Of a stretch of DNA of 64,000 bases, positions 1 through 8,170 are shown one piece after another. The number at the start of each line of letters is the position of its first letter. Within the stretch, counting starts at the first letter, position 1. The position numbers were made by a program, and so were the translations under genes. Under the pieces are notes generated by a model. That model saw only the letters and a program-made list of their open reading frames with translations, made no database searches and was not told where the DNA came from. The DNA comes from Duganella levis (GTDB lineage: Bacteria; Pseudomonadota; Gammaproteobacteria; Burkholderiales; Burkholderiaceae_D), in contig NZ_WWCT01000017.1 of assembly GCF_009857605.1 (NCBI RefSeq), forward strand, positions 1-64,000, written 5' to 3'.

Positions 1-127
1 GACGCCGGCCATTGCGGCGGCCGCACCGCGTCCGGCATCGGCGCCAGCGCCGGCTGCCGCGCGTCCGGCCGCACCGAAGAAAACCGCAGCGGCGTCCTCG
101 GGCGCCGACGAGTGGGAAGAGTTTTAA
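1..127 (+). CDS. Methyl-accepting chemotaxis protein, C-terminal tail (partial)
   Basis: Only the last 41 codons are inside the window; the frame opens at base 2. The visible part is an Ala/Pro-rich flexible linker ending in SSGADEWEEF and TAA. A long disordered tail closing with a Trp-containing acidic/aromatic pentapeptide (WEEF, compare NWETF/NWESF) is the tether that high-abundance chemoreceptors use to dock CheR and CheB. The next gene is cheR, which fits. The receptor itself lies upstream and cannot be described. The assignment rests on the tail motif and context, so it is inference, but a strong one. Confidence 0.75.
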   Translation, partial: TPAIAAAAPRPASAPAPAAARPAAPKKTAAASSGADEWEEF

Positions 128-139
128 GCTGTACCCGTC

Positions 140-159
140 GTACCCGCGCACGCGGGTAC
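140..159. other. Perfect inverted repeat between receptor gene and cheR
   Basis: A 9-bp perfect inverted repeat (GTACCCGCG, 2-base loop, CGCGGGTAC) begins 12 bases after the receptor stop codon. No T-run follows, so it is not a classical intrinsic terminator. It could attenuate transcription or stabilise the upstream mRNA 3' end. Confidence 0.45.
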
Positions 160-236
160 CCATGCTGAGCATAGGCTCCCGCATACGCGCGAGTGACGGT
201 TGGCATAGTTAGCATGACCTGAGAGGATGTAAGCAT

Positions 237-1100
237 ATGCCGCAATCAAAAGACACGGTCAAGGAATTTGACTTCAACGCCCGGGACTTCGAACGGGTCC
301 GCGGGCTGATCTACAAACGCGCCGGCATTTCGCTGGCCGACAGCAAGCAGGAGATGGTCTACAGCCGTCTGGCCCGCCGGCTGCGCGCCACCGGCATCGA
401 TTCCTTCGCCAAGTACCTGGACGACCTGGAAGCCGGCCGCCTGGGTGAAGAGTGGGAATCGTTCACCAACGCCCTGACCACCAACCTGACCTCGTTCTTC
501 CGCGAAGCGCACCACTTCCCGCTGCTGGCCGACCACGTCAAGGGCAAGCGCGAGCCGCTGACCATCTGGTGTTCCGCCAGCTCCACCGGCGAGGAACCGT
601 ACTCGATCGCCATGACGGTGTGCGAAGCGTTCAACACGCTGACGCCGAACGTGCAAATCGTCGCGACTGATATCGATACCAACGTGCTGGCGACCGCCGC
701 CAACGGCGTCTACGGCATGGACCGGCTGGACAAGATGTCGCCTGAACGCCAGCGCCGTTTCTTCCTCAAAGGCAAGGGCGACCGCGAAGGCATGGCACGC
801 GTGCGGCCCGAATTGCGTAATATGATAACGTTCAAGCAGTTGAACTTGTTGGCGGACAGCTGGCCGATCAGCGGCCAGTTCGACGCCATTTTCTGCCGCA
901 ACGTGATGATTTACTTTGACAAAGCCACCCAGCGCAAGATTCTGTCGCGCTTCGTGCCGCTGATGAAACCGGATGCGCTGCTGTTTGCAGGGCACTCGGA
1001 GAACTTCCTGTATGTCTCGGAGTCGTTGAAACTGCGCGGCAAGACCGTCTACGAATTGGACGATACCGCTGCGGCCCGTAAAGCACCGCAACGCACATGA
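237..1100 (+). CDS. cheR: CheR chemotaxis protein-glutamate methyltransferase
   Basis: Transfers methyl groups from S-adenosylmethionine to glutamates of chemoreceptors during adaptation; cytoplasmic. The 287-residue length is normal. An N-terminal helical domain contains NLTSFFRE (about 83-90), followed by the SAM-binding stretch SASSTGEEPYS (about 113-123) and FCRNVMIYFD near residue 220, all characteristic of CheR. The ATG at 237 is preceded by a GAGAGG ribosome-binding site. It sits just downstream of a receptor carrying a C-terminal docking pentapeptide and 9 bases before cheD, so they are probably cotranscribed. Confidence 0.97.
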   Translation: MPQSKDTVKEFDFNARDFERVRGLIYKRAGISLADSKQEMVYSRLARRLRATGIDSFAKYLDDLEAGRLGEEWESFTNALTTNLTSFFREAHHFPLLADHVKGKREPLTIWCSASSTGEEPYSIAMTVCEAFNTLTPNVQIVATDIDTNVLATAANGVYGMDRLDKMSPERQRRFFLKGKGDREGMARVRPELRNMITFKQLNLLADSWPISGQFDAIFCRNVMIYFDKATQRKILSRFVPLMKPDALLFAGHSENFLYVSESLKLRGKTVYELDDTAAARKAPQRT

Positions 1101-1109
1101 GAATAAAAC

Positions 1110-1706
1110 ATGGACCTCGAACAATTTGCCACGAACGTCTACTTTGACCGCACGTTCGACTGCCAGGCCGCCAAGATCCTGCCCGGTGAGTATTACTTCA
1201 CCAACAAGGACATGCTGATTGTGACCGTGCTCGGTTCCTGCGTGTCGGCCTGCATCCGCGACCGCGTCACCGGCCTGGGCGGCATGAACCACTTCATGCT
1301 GCCGGACGGCGGCGGCGACGGCAGTCCGGTGTCGGCCTCGGCGCGCTACGGCACCTACGCGATGGAGATCCTGATCAATGATTTGCTCAAGGCCGGCGCG
1401 CGGCGCGAAAACCTGGAAGCCAAGGTGTTCGGCGGCGGCGCGGTGCTGAAGGGCTTTACCGCCATCAACGTCGGCGAGCGCAACGCCGCCTTCGTGCTGA
1501 ACTTCCTCAAGGTGGAAAAAATCCGCGTGGTGGCGGAAGATCTGAACGACATCTATCCACGCAAGGTGTATTTCTTCCCGCGCACCGGCAAGGTGTTGGT
1601 CAAGAAACTGATGCAGAGCCATAACGATACGTTGGTCAAGCGGGAAATCGAATATGCCAGCCGCCTCAAAGTGGCGCCGGTGGGTGGCGAAATCGATCTG
1701 TTTTAA
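1110..1706 (+). CDS. cheD: CheD chemoreceptor glutamine deamidase
   Basis: Deamidates specific receptor glutamines to glutamates, making new methylation sites, and in some bacteria binds CheC or CheB. The catalytic Cys44 lies in LGSCVSACIRD and the catalytic His61 in GGMNHFMLP, the canonical CheD pair; the FGGGAVLKGF glycine-rich segment is also present. The 198-residue length is slightly longer than the minimal family because of N- and C-terminal extensions. It lies between cheR and cheB with short gaps (9 and 19 bases), the usual order in Burkholderiales. Confidence 0.97.
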   Translation: MDLEQFATNVYFDRTFDCQAAKILPGEYYFTNKDMLIVTVLGSCVSACIRDRVTGLGGMNHFMLPDGGGDGSPVSASARYGTYAMEILINDLLKAGARRENLEAKVFGGGAVLKGFTAINVGERNAAFVLNFLKVEKIRVVAEDLNDIYPRKVYFFPRTGKVLVKKLMQSHNDTLVKREIEYASRLKVAPVGGEIDLF

Positions 1707-1725
1707 ATAACAAGAAAGCCTTTTT

Positions 1726-2802
1726 ATGAAGATCAAAGTCCTGGTGTGCGACGACTCCGCACTGATACGCAGCGTGATGAGCGAGATCATCAACTCGCAA
1801 CCCGACATGGAAGTGGTGGGCGTGGCGCCCGATCCGCTGGTGGCGCGCGAACTGATCAAGCAAACCAACCCCGACGTGCTGACGCTGGACGTCGAGATGC
1901 CGAAGATGGACGGCCTCGACTTCCTGGAAAAACTGATGCGCTTGCGACCGATGCCGGTGTTGATGGTGTCGTCGCTGACCGAGCGCGGCTCGGAAATCAC
2001 CATGCGCGCGCTGGAGCTGGGCGCGGTCGACTTCGTCACCAAGCCGAAGATCTCGATCCAGGCCGGCATGCGCGAATACACCGAACTGATTACCGACAAG
2101 ATCCGCGCCGCCTCCAAGGCGCGCGTGCAGGCGCGCCGCCTGCCGCAGCCGGGCGCCGACGGTCATGCGGCCGCGCCGCTGTCGGCCTTGCGCAATCCGC
2201 TGCTGTCGTCGGAAAAACTGATCATCATCGGCGCTTCCACCGGCGGCACCGAGGCGATCCGCGAATTCCTGATGCAGATGCCGTCCGACTGCCCCGGCAT
2301 CCTGATCACCCAGCACATGCCGGAAGGCTTTACCCGCTCGTTCGCCAAGCGGCTCGACTCGCTGTGCAAGATCTCGGTGCAGGAGGCGCAGGGCAATGAG
2401 CGCGTGCTGCCGGGCCATGCCTACATCGCGCCCGGCCACTCGCACCTGTACCTGACCCGTAGCGGCGCCAACTACATGACCCGCATCGACCAGGCCGAGC
2501 CGGTCAACCGTCACCGGCCATCGGTCGATGTTTTGTTCCGTTCTGCTGCACAAGCCGCCGGTAAGAACGCGGTCGGTGTTATCCTGACTGGCATGGGCAA
2601 GGATGGCGCGGCGGGGATGCTGGAGATGCGTAACGCCGGAGCGTATAATTTTGCCCAGGACGAGGCGAGTTGCGTGGTGTTCGGTATGCCGCGCGAGGCG
2701 ATTGCGGTCGGCGCGGCGCACGAAGTTGGGGCACTGCAGGCACTGCCGGGAATGGTTCTTGGACACCTGGCACAGCATGGTATGCGCGCCTTGCGTGTTT
2801 AA
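1726..2802 (+). CDS. cheB: CheB chemotaxis response regulator and methylesterase
   Basis: Removes methyl groups from receptors (and deamidates glutamines) when phosphorylated by CheA. The N-terminal receiver domain has the acidic pair Asp9/Asp10, phosphoacceptor Asp55 in LTLDVEMPKMDG and conserved Lys106. The C-terminal esterase domain carries the Ser171 (IGASTGG), His197 (ITQHMP) and Asp293 (TGMGKDGA) triad. The 358-residue length is standard. It follows cheD, completing the adaptation module. Confidence 0.98.
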   Translation: MKIKVLVCDDSALIRSVMSEIINSQPDMEVVGVAPDPLVARELIKQTNPDVLTLDVEMPKMDGLDFLEKLMRLRPMPVLMVSSLTERGSEITMRALELGAVDFVTKPKISIQAGMREYTELITDKIRAASKARVQARRLPQPGADGHAAAPLSALRNPLLSSEKLIIIGASTGGTEAIREFLMQMPSDCPGILITQHMPEGFTRSFAKRLDSLCKISVQEAQGNERVLPGHAYIAPGHSHLYLTRSGANYMTRIDQAEPVNRHRPSVDVLFRSAAQAAGKNAVGVILTGMGKDGAAGMLEMRNAGAYNFAQDEASCVVFGMPREAIAVGAAHEVGALQALPGMVLGHLAQHGMRALRV

Positions 2803-2937
2803 TCGTGCAACTGTGACGTTTTACTGCTACTTTGTTCGCCTTCAGGCAACGAAAATGCTATCCTACAACTTAATGCCGATGTGGGCACGATTAGTAGGCA
2901 CTATTAACAACCGCGTAAAGAAACAACGGAGCAATTC

Positions 2938-3327
2938 ATGGCTGATCCAAAGATGAAATTTTTAGTTGTTGACGATTTTTCGACGATGCGCCGCATCGTC
3001 CGGAATCTGTTAAAAGAACTGGGTTATGCCAATGTCGACGAGGCAGAAGATGGCGTGATGGCGCTGGCCAAACTGCGCGCCGAATCGTTCGACTTCGTCG
3101 TGTCCGACTGGAACATGCCGAACATGGATGGCCTGACGATGTTGCAAAACATTCGTGCCGATCCAGCACTGGCCAAACTGCCAGTACTGATGGTGACCGC
3201 CGAGGCGAAAAAGGAAAACATCATTGCGGCGGCTCAAGCCGGCGCCAATGGCTACGTGGTGAAACCATTCACCGCCGCTACGCTGGATGAGAAACTGAAC
3301 AAGATCTTCGAGAAACTCGGCGCTTGA
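2938..3327 (+). CDS. cheY: CheY chemotaxis response regulator
   Basis: A single receiver domain of 129 residues that, when phosphorylated by CheA, binds the flagellar switch protein FliM. Conserved residues visible are Asp12/Asp13, phosphoacceptor Asp57 (VVSDWNMPNMDG), Thr87 and Lys109. The closeness to enterobacterial CheY (SDWNMPNMDGLxML) supports motor CheY rather than a generic receiver. There is a 135-base gap after cheB, so it may have its own promoter. No cheZ follows, although cheY-cheZ pairing is common; a phosphatase gene must be elsewhere if present. Confidence 0.97.
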   Translation: MADPKMKFLVVDDFSTMRRIVRNLLKELGYANVDEAEDGVMALAKLRAESFDFVVSDWNMPNMDGLTMLQNIRADPALAKLPVLMVTAEAKKENIIAAAQAGANGYVVKPFTAATLDEKLNKIFEKLGA

Positions 3328-3383
3328 TTTAAGTTTTAAGTGGCTGTGAGCGGCACCCGTACACCCGCACACCGCTGCGGCCA

Positions 3384-3411
3384 GGGTCTGACCCCGCACG
3401 GGGTCAGACCC
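3384..3411. terminator. 12-bp perfect stem-loop after cheY; probable terminator/dispersed palindrome
   Basis: GGGTCTGACCCC, a 4-base loop, then the exact complement, followed by TTTCGTTTT. The perfect stem and T-rich tail support transcription termination after cheY. From memory, this GGGTCTGACCCC palindrome recurs between genes in Oxalobacteraceae genomes, so it may also be a dispersed repeat; only one copy was noticed in this window. Confidence 0.6.
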
Positions 3412-3438
3412 TTTCGTTTTGGGGTAGTGTGAAAAATC

Positions 3439-4650
3439 ATGCACCAGACTAACTTCATCGTCCGTGAACCCTTGCTCGACCCCAAGCAGCGCGTGGTCGG
3501 GTATGAGCTGTGCTGGCAACAGTCCAGCAGCGGCGCGGCGTCCACGCTGGAAGCGCTGGAGTCGCTGGTCGGCTTTGTCGCCAGCCAGGTGGTCGATGAA
3601 GATGACGGCTGGCTGCTGCGCGACAAGACCCTGTTCCTGGAAGCGGTGCCGGCCATGCTGTCGACCGATGCGCTGTACGAACTGCCACCGGAACGCACTG
3701 TGTTGTCGATCAAGGCTGCCGAGCTGGCCAATCCGGACACGCTGGCGGCGGTGCAGGGCTTGCGTGCCGGCGGCGTCGGTGTGCTGCTGCGTGAAGCCGA
3801 CCTGACGCGCATCGGCAGCCGTTTGCCGAGCATTGCATCCTATGTAGAAATGCGCTTCTCCGGCGCCGACGTGGCCACCCAGGCCCGCACCTATGCCGGC
3901 CTGAAGCAAACCAGCGTGGGCATGATCGCCCGCCCAGTCAGCAACTGGGCCGACTTTGACGCCTGTGCTGCCTTGGGCCTGAACGCCTTCGTTGGCAAAC
4001 TCCACCTGACACCGCGTCCTACCACCGACAGCAAGGGTCTGAATCCGGCCCAGACCATCATCATGCAGCTGATGCAGATGGTCCGGCAGAACGCCGACAT
4101 CGCCCAACTGGAGGCAGTGCTGAAGCGCGACGCTACGCTGTCGTACAAGCTGCTGCGCTTCATTAACTCGGCCGGCTTTGGCGCGGGCAGGGAAGTGCAG
4201 TCGCTGCGCCAGGCGCTGACCTTGCTGGGCTACCAGCCGCTGTACCGCTGGCTGACCTTGCTGCTGGCAACCGCCAGCACCTCGGGCTATTCGCCGGTAT
4301 TGCTGGAAACGGCGGTTGTGCGCGGTCGTCTGGCCGAGCTGTTGGCGCAATCGGCGCTGGGCAAGAGCGAGGCGGAAAATGTTTTCGTGGCGGGCATGTT
4401 CTCGCTGCTGGACCGGCTGCTCGGTATTCCGATGCAGGAAGTGCTGGCCAACATTCAGCTGTCCGACGATGTGGTGGCGGCGTTGCTGACGCGCAGCGGC
4501 AAGTACGGGCCTTATCTGGCGCTGGCCGAGGCCTGCGAACTGAATTCCGACCTGGTGGCCTCGCTGGCCGCGACCCTCAAGCTGAGCCCGCTGGACGTCA
4601 ACAAGGCGCATCTCTCAGCGCTGGCCTGGGCCCAAAACGTCGCCGCCTGA
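3439..4650 (+). CDS. Degenerate EAL plus HDOD domain signalling protein
   Basis: 403 residues. The N-terminal half looks like an EAL (cyclic-di-GMP phosphodiesterase) fold but lacks the catalytic motif: the expected EAL(V)R position reads YELCWQ, so enzymatic activity is unlikely. The C-terminal half (from about 195) is an HDOD domain (LEAVLKRDATLSYKLLRFIN, followed by the LRQALTLLGYQPLYRWLTLLL helices). Proteins of this YuxH/CdgR-like architecture act as signalling adaptors. The location beside cheY suggests a motility-related role, but that is inference from context. The ribosome-binding site is weak. Confidence 0.85.
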   Translation: MHQTNFIVREPLLDPKQRVVGYELCWQQSSSGAASTLEALESLVGFVASQVVDEDDGWLLRDKTLFLEAVPAMLSTDALYELPPERTVLSIKAAELANPDTLAAVQGLRAGGVGVLLREADLTRIGSRLPSIASYVEMRFSGADVATQARTYAGLKQTSVGMIARPVSNWADFDACAALGLNAFVGKLHLTPRPTTDSKGLNPAQTIIMQLMQMVRQNADIAQLEAVLKRDATLSYKLLRFINSAGFGAGREVQSLRQALTLLGYQPLYRWLTLLLATASTSGYSPVLLETAVVRGRLAELLAQSALGKSEAENVFVAGMFSLLDRLLGIPMQEVLANIQLSDDVVAALLTRSGKYGPYLALAEACELNSDLVASLAATLKLSPLDVNKAHLSALAWAQNVAA

Positions 4651-4716
4651 TCTGCCTCAAACACCGCACGCGCAGCCGTTGACGCTCCCGATTGCGCGGC
4701 GCATGATGACTCCATC

Positions 4717-5112
4717 ATGAACGCCAATTCCGACAGGGAGTACATCGACAACAAAGTGGGCGACGTCCGCACCGCAGTTGATGATTTACGCGTGGCGATG
4801 GCCGAGCGTTTTACAGCCGTTCACGCGCGTTTTGACGCGTTTGGCGCCAAATTTGACGCGATGGACAACAAGATAGAGAGTGCGGTGGAGGTGGCAAAGG
4901 CCGAGATTATCAAATGGATAGTCGGCGTGCTTTTCGCGATGATCGGGATGTTCATCGCCATGATAGGTCTCATGGTGAACTTGCTGACACGTCAGCCGCC
5001 AGCGCCAGTGCAAGCGCCGGTACCGGCAATCAGCACGCCGTCAGTCATTATCCAGCTGACGCCGCAAGGCGCGACCGTGTTGCCGGCCGCGCCTGCGGGT
5101 TCCAAACCTTAA
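4717..5112 (+). CDS. Small coiled-coil protein with one membrane segment
   Basis: 131 residues with no recognised family. Residues 1-65 form an amphipathic helical region with heptad-like repeats (RFTAVHARFDAFGAKFDAMDNK). A hydrophobic segment at about 66-92 (IVGVLFAMIGMFIAMIGLMV) should cross the membrane, followed by a Pro/Ala-rich tail. It resembles generic DUF1640-type coiled-coil anchors. Its stop codon overlaps the end of panC on the other strand by 4 bases. The ribosome-binding site is weak. Confidence 0.6.
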   Translation: MNANSDREYIDNKVGDVRTAVDDLRVAMAERFTAVHARFDAFGAKFDAMDNKIESAVEVAKAEIIKWIVGVLFAMIGMFIAMIGLMVNLLTRQPPAPVQAPVPAISTPSVIIQLTPQGATVLPAAPAGSKP

Positions 5113-5948
5113 ATTTCCAGATTGTCGATCAGGCGGGTCGTGCCCAGTTTGGCGGCGGCCAGCACCACCAGCGGCGTGCCTTGCGCCAGATCGCCGGCGT
5201 TTGGCGGTTGCAGATCGCCGCGCTTGCGGATCGAGATGTAATCCGGCTTCCAGCCGCGCTGGGCCAGATCGTCCATCGCCTTGTGCTCCAGCTGGAACAC
5301 ATCCAGATGGCCCGAACGCACCTCATCCGCCACCGCATTCAGCGTCTTGTACAGCGCCGGCGCTTCAGCACGCTCAGTCGCCGACAGATACATATTGCGC
5401 GACGACAGCGCCAGGCCATCTTCCGCGCGATATGTCTCGGCCGCAATAATCTCGGTCGGCATGGCAAACTGACGCGACATATTCCGGATGATCATCAGCT
5501 GCTGATAATCCTTCTTGCCGAACACCGCCACGCGCGGCTGAACGCATGAGAACAGCTTGGTCACCACCGTGCATACACCGTTGAAGAAGCCCGGACGGAA
5601 CTCGCCCTCCAGCGTATTGCCAAGGCCATCCGGTGGCTGCACGCGGTACTCCTGCGGCTCCGGATACAGATCCTTCTCGGTCGGCGCAAACAGCACGTAC
5701 ACGCCTTCCTTCTCCAGCTTCTCGACGTCGGCCTGGAAGGTGCGCGGATACTTGTCGAAGTCCTCGTTCGGGCCGAATTGCAGGCGGTTGACGAAGATCG
5801 ACGCCACCACCGGGTCGCCGTGCTTGCGCGCCAGGCGCATCAGCGACAGGTGGCCTTCATGCAGATTGCCCATGGTCGGGACAAAGGCCGTGCGCAGCTG
5901 GCCGCTGAGTTGGTCGCGCAGTTCTTCAATCGAGGTGATGATTTTCAT
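5109..5948 (-). CDS. panC: Pantothenate synthetase
   Basis: Condenses pantoate and beta-alanine with ATP to form pantothenate (vitamin B5/CoA pathway); cytoplasmic. The ATP-binding motif PTMGNLHEGH is at about residues 24-33; FGKKDYQQL and the KMSKS-like LSSRNMYLS follow, all signatures of PanC. The 279-residue length is normal. It lies 25 bases downstream of scpA on the same strand, in the DUF3460-scpA-panC order typical of Burkholderiales, so it is probably in one operon. Confidence 0.97.
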   Translation of the reverse strand: MKIITSIEELRDQLSGQLRTAFVPTMGNLHEGHLSLMRLARKHGDPVVASIFVNRLQFGPNEDFDKYPRTFQADVEKLEKEGVYVLFAPTEKDLYPEPQEYRVQPPDGLGNTLEGEFRPGFFNGVCTVVTKLFSCVQPRVAVFGKKDYQQLMIIRNMSRQFAMPTEIIAAETYRAEDGLALSSRNMYLSATERAEAPALYKTLNAVADEVRSGHLDVFQLEHKAMDDLAQRGWKPDYISIRKRGDLQPPNAGDLAQGTPLVVLAAAKLGTTRLIDNLEI

Positions 5949-5973
5949 GGTGTAAGCTCATTCGTATGCCGGC

Positions 5974-6834
5974 TCACGCCGGCGAGTAGGCCAGCCGCAC
6001 ATAAATCGGTGCGAACGGTTCGGCCTGGGTAATTTCAATCAGGGTTTCCTTGGCCAGCTCCAGCAGCGCGACAAAGTTGACCACCACCACCGGCACGCCG
6101 CCGGCCACGTCAAACAAATCGGCAAACTCGACAAAGCGAGCCGATTGCAGCCGCCGCAGGATGCCGGTCATGTGCTCGCGCACCGACAGTTCCTCGCGGC
6201 TGATCTTGTGATGCTGGGTCAGCTTGGCCCGTTTCATCACATCCAGCCACGCTTGTTGCAGGTCGCTGGCCACCACCTCCGGCCAGGTCGGCACCAGGCT
6301 CTGCTCGATGAAGATTTCGGTGCGGGTGAAATCGCGGTCGAGCTGCGGGATGGCGTTGAGGTCGTACGCGGCCAGTTTGATCTGCTCGTATTCCAGCAGA
6401 CGGCGCACCAGCTCGGCACGCGGATCGTCTGCTTCCACATCAAGGTCGACCTGGCGCTGTGGCAGCAGCATGCGCGATTTGATCTCGATCAGCATGGCCG
6501 CCATCAGCAGATACTCGGCCGCCAGCTCCAGGTTGGACAGGCGGATCTGGTCGACATACTTCAGGTATTGCAGCGTCAGCTGCGCCATCGGGATGTCGAG
6601 GATGTTGAAGTTCTGCTTGCGGATCAGGTAGAGCAGCAGGTCCAGCGGACCTTCAAACGCGTCGAGGAAAATTTCCAGCGCGTCCGGCGGGATGTACAGG
6701 TCGGTGGGCAGCTTGAGCAGCGGCTCACCGTACAGGCGGGCGAGGGCGGAAACTTCGGCTGTGACGGCAACCGCGTCGGCAACCGCAGCGTCCTGTTCCG
6801 GCGGCTGCACCTCAGCCGTCTGATCTGGCAACAT
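5974..6834 (-). CDS. scpA: Segregation and condensation protein A
   Basis: The kleisin subunit of the SMC-ScpA-ScpB condensin. The core begins with FEGPLDLLLYLIRKQNFNILDIP, the hallmark N-terminal motif, continues through LEYEQIKLAAYDL, and ends with a winged-helix region (VVVNFVALLELAKETLIEI). It is 286 residues with a 40-residue non-conserved N-terminal extension, so the true start could be slightly downstream. It lies between the DUF3460 gene and panC on the same strand. Confidence 0.94.
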   Translation of the reverse strand: MLPDQTAEVQPPEQDAAVADAVAVTAEVSALARLYGEPLLKLPTDLYIPPDALEIFLDAFEGPLDLLLYLIRKQNFNILDIPMAQLTLQYLKYVDQIRLSNLELAAEYLLMAAMLIEIKSRMLLPQRQVDLDVEADDPRAELVRRLLEYEQIKLAAYDLNAIPQLDRDFTRTEIFIEQSLVPTWPEVVASDLQQAWLDVMKRAKLTQHHKISREELSVREHMTGILRRLQSARFVEFADLFDVAGGVPVVVVNFVALLELAKETLIEITQAEPFAPIYVRLAYSPA

Positions 6835-6854
6835 CCTTGCCGCCCCGCGTGTGC

Positions 6855-7064
6855 TTAGAGTTTGTTCTGGTAGACGTAAGCTTGTTGCTTGACGGCCGAT
6901 TCCAGCTGACGCTGTTGCTCATCCAGCGAAACCGGTGGACGATCCCACAGCAGCGCGCGGCCCAGTTGCTGGCCTGCCTCAATACCTGGGTTCTTTTCCT
7001 TCAACGCCTTGATGAACAGGGTGTGCTCGGATTCGTACATCGAATGTTGTTTAGAAAGTTTCAT
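6855..7064 (-). CDS. DUF3460 family small protein
   Basis: A 69-residue soluble protein with the conserved core YESEHTLFIKALKEKNPG and GRALLWDRPPV, typical of the betaproteobacterial DUF3460 family of unknown function. It usually precedes scpA, as here (20 bases). An alternative start at Met9 (7040) begins directly at the conserved MYESEHT; neither start has a clear ribosome-binding site. It is divergent from the EamA transporter. Confidence 0.85.
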   Translation of the reverse strand: MKLSKQHSMYESEHTLFIKALKEKNPGIEAGQQLGRALLWDRPPVSLDEQQRQLESAVKQQAYVYQNKL

Positions 7065-7191
7065 ATTATCTAAGTGGGTGGATCAGCAACGGCTATTTTA
7101 CCGCGCCCCGGCGTTGCAAAGCTATTTCTATCGCTTGTGGCGGGCCGGATCGGGTATGCTTCCTGAAGATAATGTTGTACGAATATCAAAA

Positions 7192-8094
7192 ATGACCACG
7201 CGCCTCACGTCCAGAACCATCTTCCTGCTGACTTTGCCTCCCTTGCTGTGGGCCGGCAACGCCATCGTCGGCCGGCTGGTGCATGACCAATTGCCGCCAG
7301 TGCTACTGAATTTCCTGCGCTGGGGCATCGCTTTCTTCCTGCTGCTGCCACTGGCCGGCCCGGTATTTCGCCGTGACGCCGGCCTGTGGCGACATTGGAA
7401 ACGCTACGCCATGCTCGGCCTGCTCGGCATCGGCATGTACAACGCGCTGCAATACATGGCGCTGCAAAGCTCGACGCCGATCAACGTCACACTGGTGGCG
7501 TCCGGCATGCCGGTGTGGATGATGCTGACCGGCTGGCTGTTCTTTGGCGTGCCGGTCAACCGGCGGCAAGTGGCCGGCGCCGTGCTGTCGATCGCCGGTG
7601 TGTTGCTGGTGCTGGCGCGCGGTGAATGGCGGCATGTGCTGGAACTGCGGCTGGTGCCGGGCGACCTGTTCATGATCCTGGCCACCATCGCCTGGTCGTT
7701 CTACAGCTGGCTGCTGACCCGCACCACCGAACCGGCCGGCATACGCGCCGACTGGGCCAGCTTCTTGCTGGCGCAGGTGACGTTTGGCGTGCTGTGGTCG
7801 GGCGGTTTCGCGCTGGGCGAACAGGCGCTGGGGGCGATTTCGGTGCAGTGGAGCTGGAGCTTGGCGGCGGCGCTGCTGTACGTTTCGACCTGTCCGGCCA
7901 TCGTCGCCTTCGGCTGCTGGGGCGCGGGCGTGCGGGAGGCGGGGCCGTCGGTCGGCAGTTTCTTCGTTAACCTGACGCCGTTGTTCACGGCCGTGCTGTC
8001 GTCGGCCTTCCTCGGCGAAGCGCCGCACGGCTACCATGCCGCTGCATTTGCGCTGATCGTCGGCGGCATCGTGGTCTCCGCCCGGCGCGGCTAG
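7192..8094 (+). CDS. EamA/DMT-family transporter
   Basis: An inner-membrane protein of 300 residues with about ten hydrophobic helices in two EamA repeats (LLWAGNAIVGRL; a second repeat begins at about residue 150 with ILATIAWSFYSWLLTR). Such drug/metabolite transporters export amino acids or other small molecules; the substrate cannot be predicted. The frame is open upstream to 7009, but that stretch overlaps the divergent DUF3460 gene and is not transporter-like, so the ATG at 7192 was chosen. The upstream ribosome-binding site is poor. Confidence 0.9.
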   Translation: MTTRLTSRTIFLLTLPPLLWAGNAIVGRLVHDQLPPVLLNFLRWGIAFFLLLPLAGPVFRRDAGLWRHWKRYAMLGLLGIGMYNALQYMALQSSTPINVTLVASGMPVWMMLTGWLFFGVPVNRRQVAGAVLSIAGVLLVLARGEWRHVLELRLVPGDLFMILATIAWSFYSWLLTRTTEPAGIRADWASFLLAQVTFGVLWSGGFALGEQALGAISVQWSWSLAAALLYVSTCPAIVAFGCWGAGVREAGPSVGSFFVNLTPLFTAVLSSAFLGEAPHGYHAAAFALIVGGIVVSARRG

Positions 8095-8099
8095 AAAGC

Positions 8100-8154
8100 T
8101 TGACGGAGCGTAACAAGCTCGGTAAAACACCGTTCTAAACTGCAACTCCGTCAA
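8100..8154. other. Inverted repeat with 37-base spacer in the gap before the 8171 gene
   Basis: TTGACGGAG at 8100-8108 is perfectly complementary to CTCCGTCAA at 8146-8154. The arms lie just after the transporter stop and just before the next start (8171). It could be an mRNA structure or a regulator binding site; no T-run follows. Confidence 0.35.
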
Positions 8155-8170
8155 CTTCCGGAGTGACAGC

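Noticed and set aside
246..2117. Long minus-strand open frame opposite cheR-cheD-cheB
   Set aside because: Antisense shadow caused by GC-rich codon bias; composition (His/Gln/Arg/Val-rich) is not protein-like and the plus-strand genes are certain.
2832..2881. Promoter for cheY (sigma-70 or sigma-28)
   Set aside because: TTGTTC and TATCCT are 21 bases apart, and the GCCGATGT match to sigma-28 has no TAAA at the right distance.
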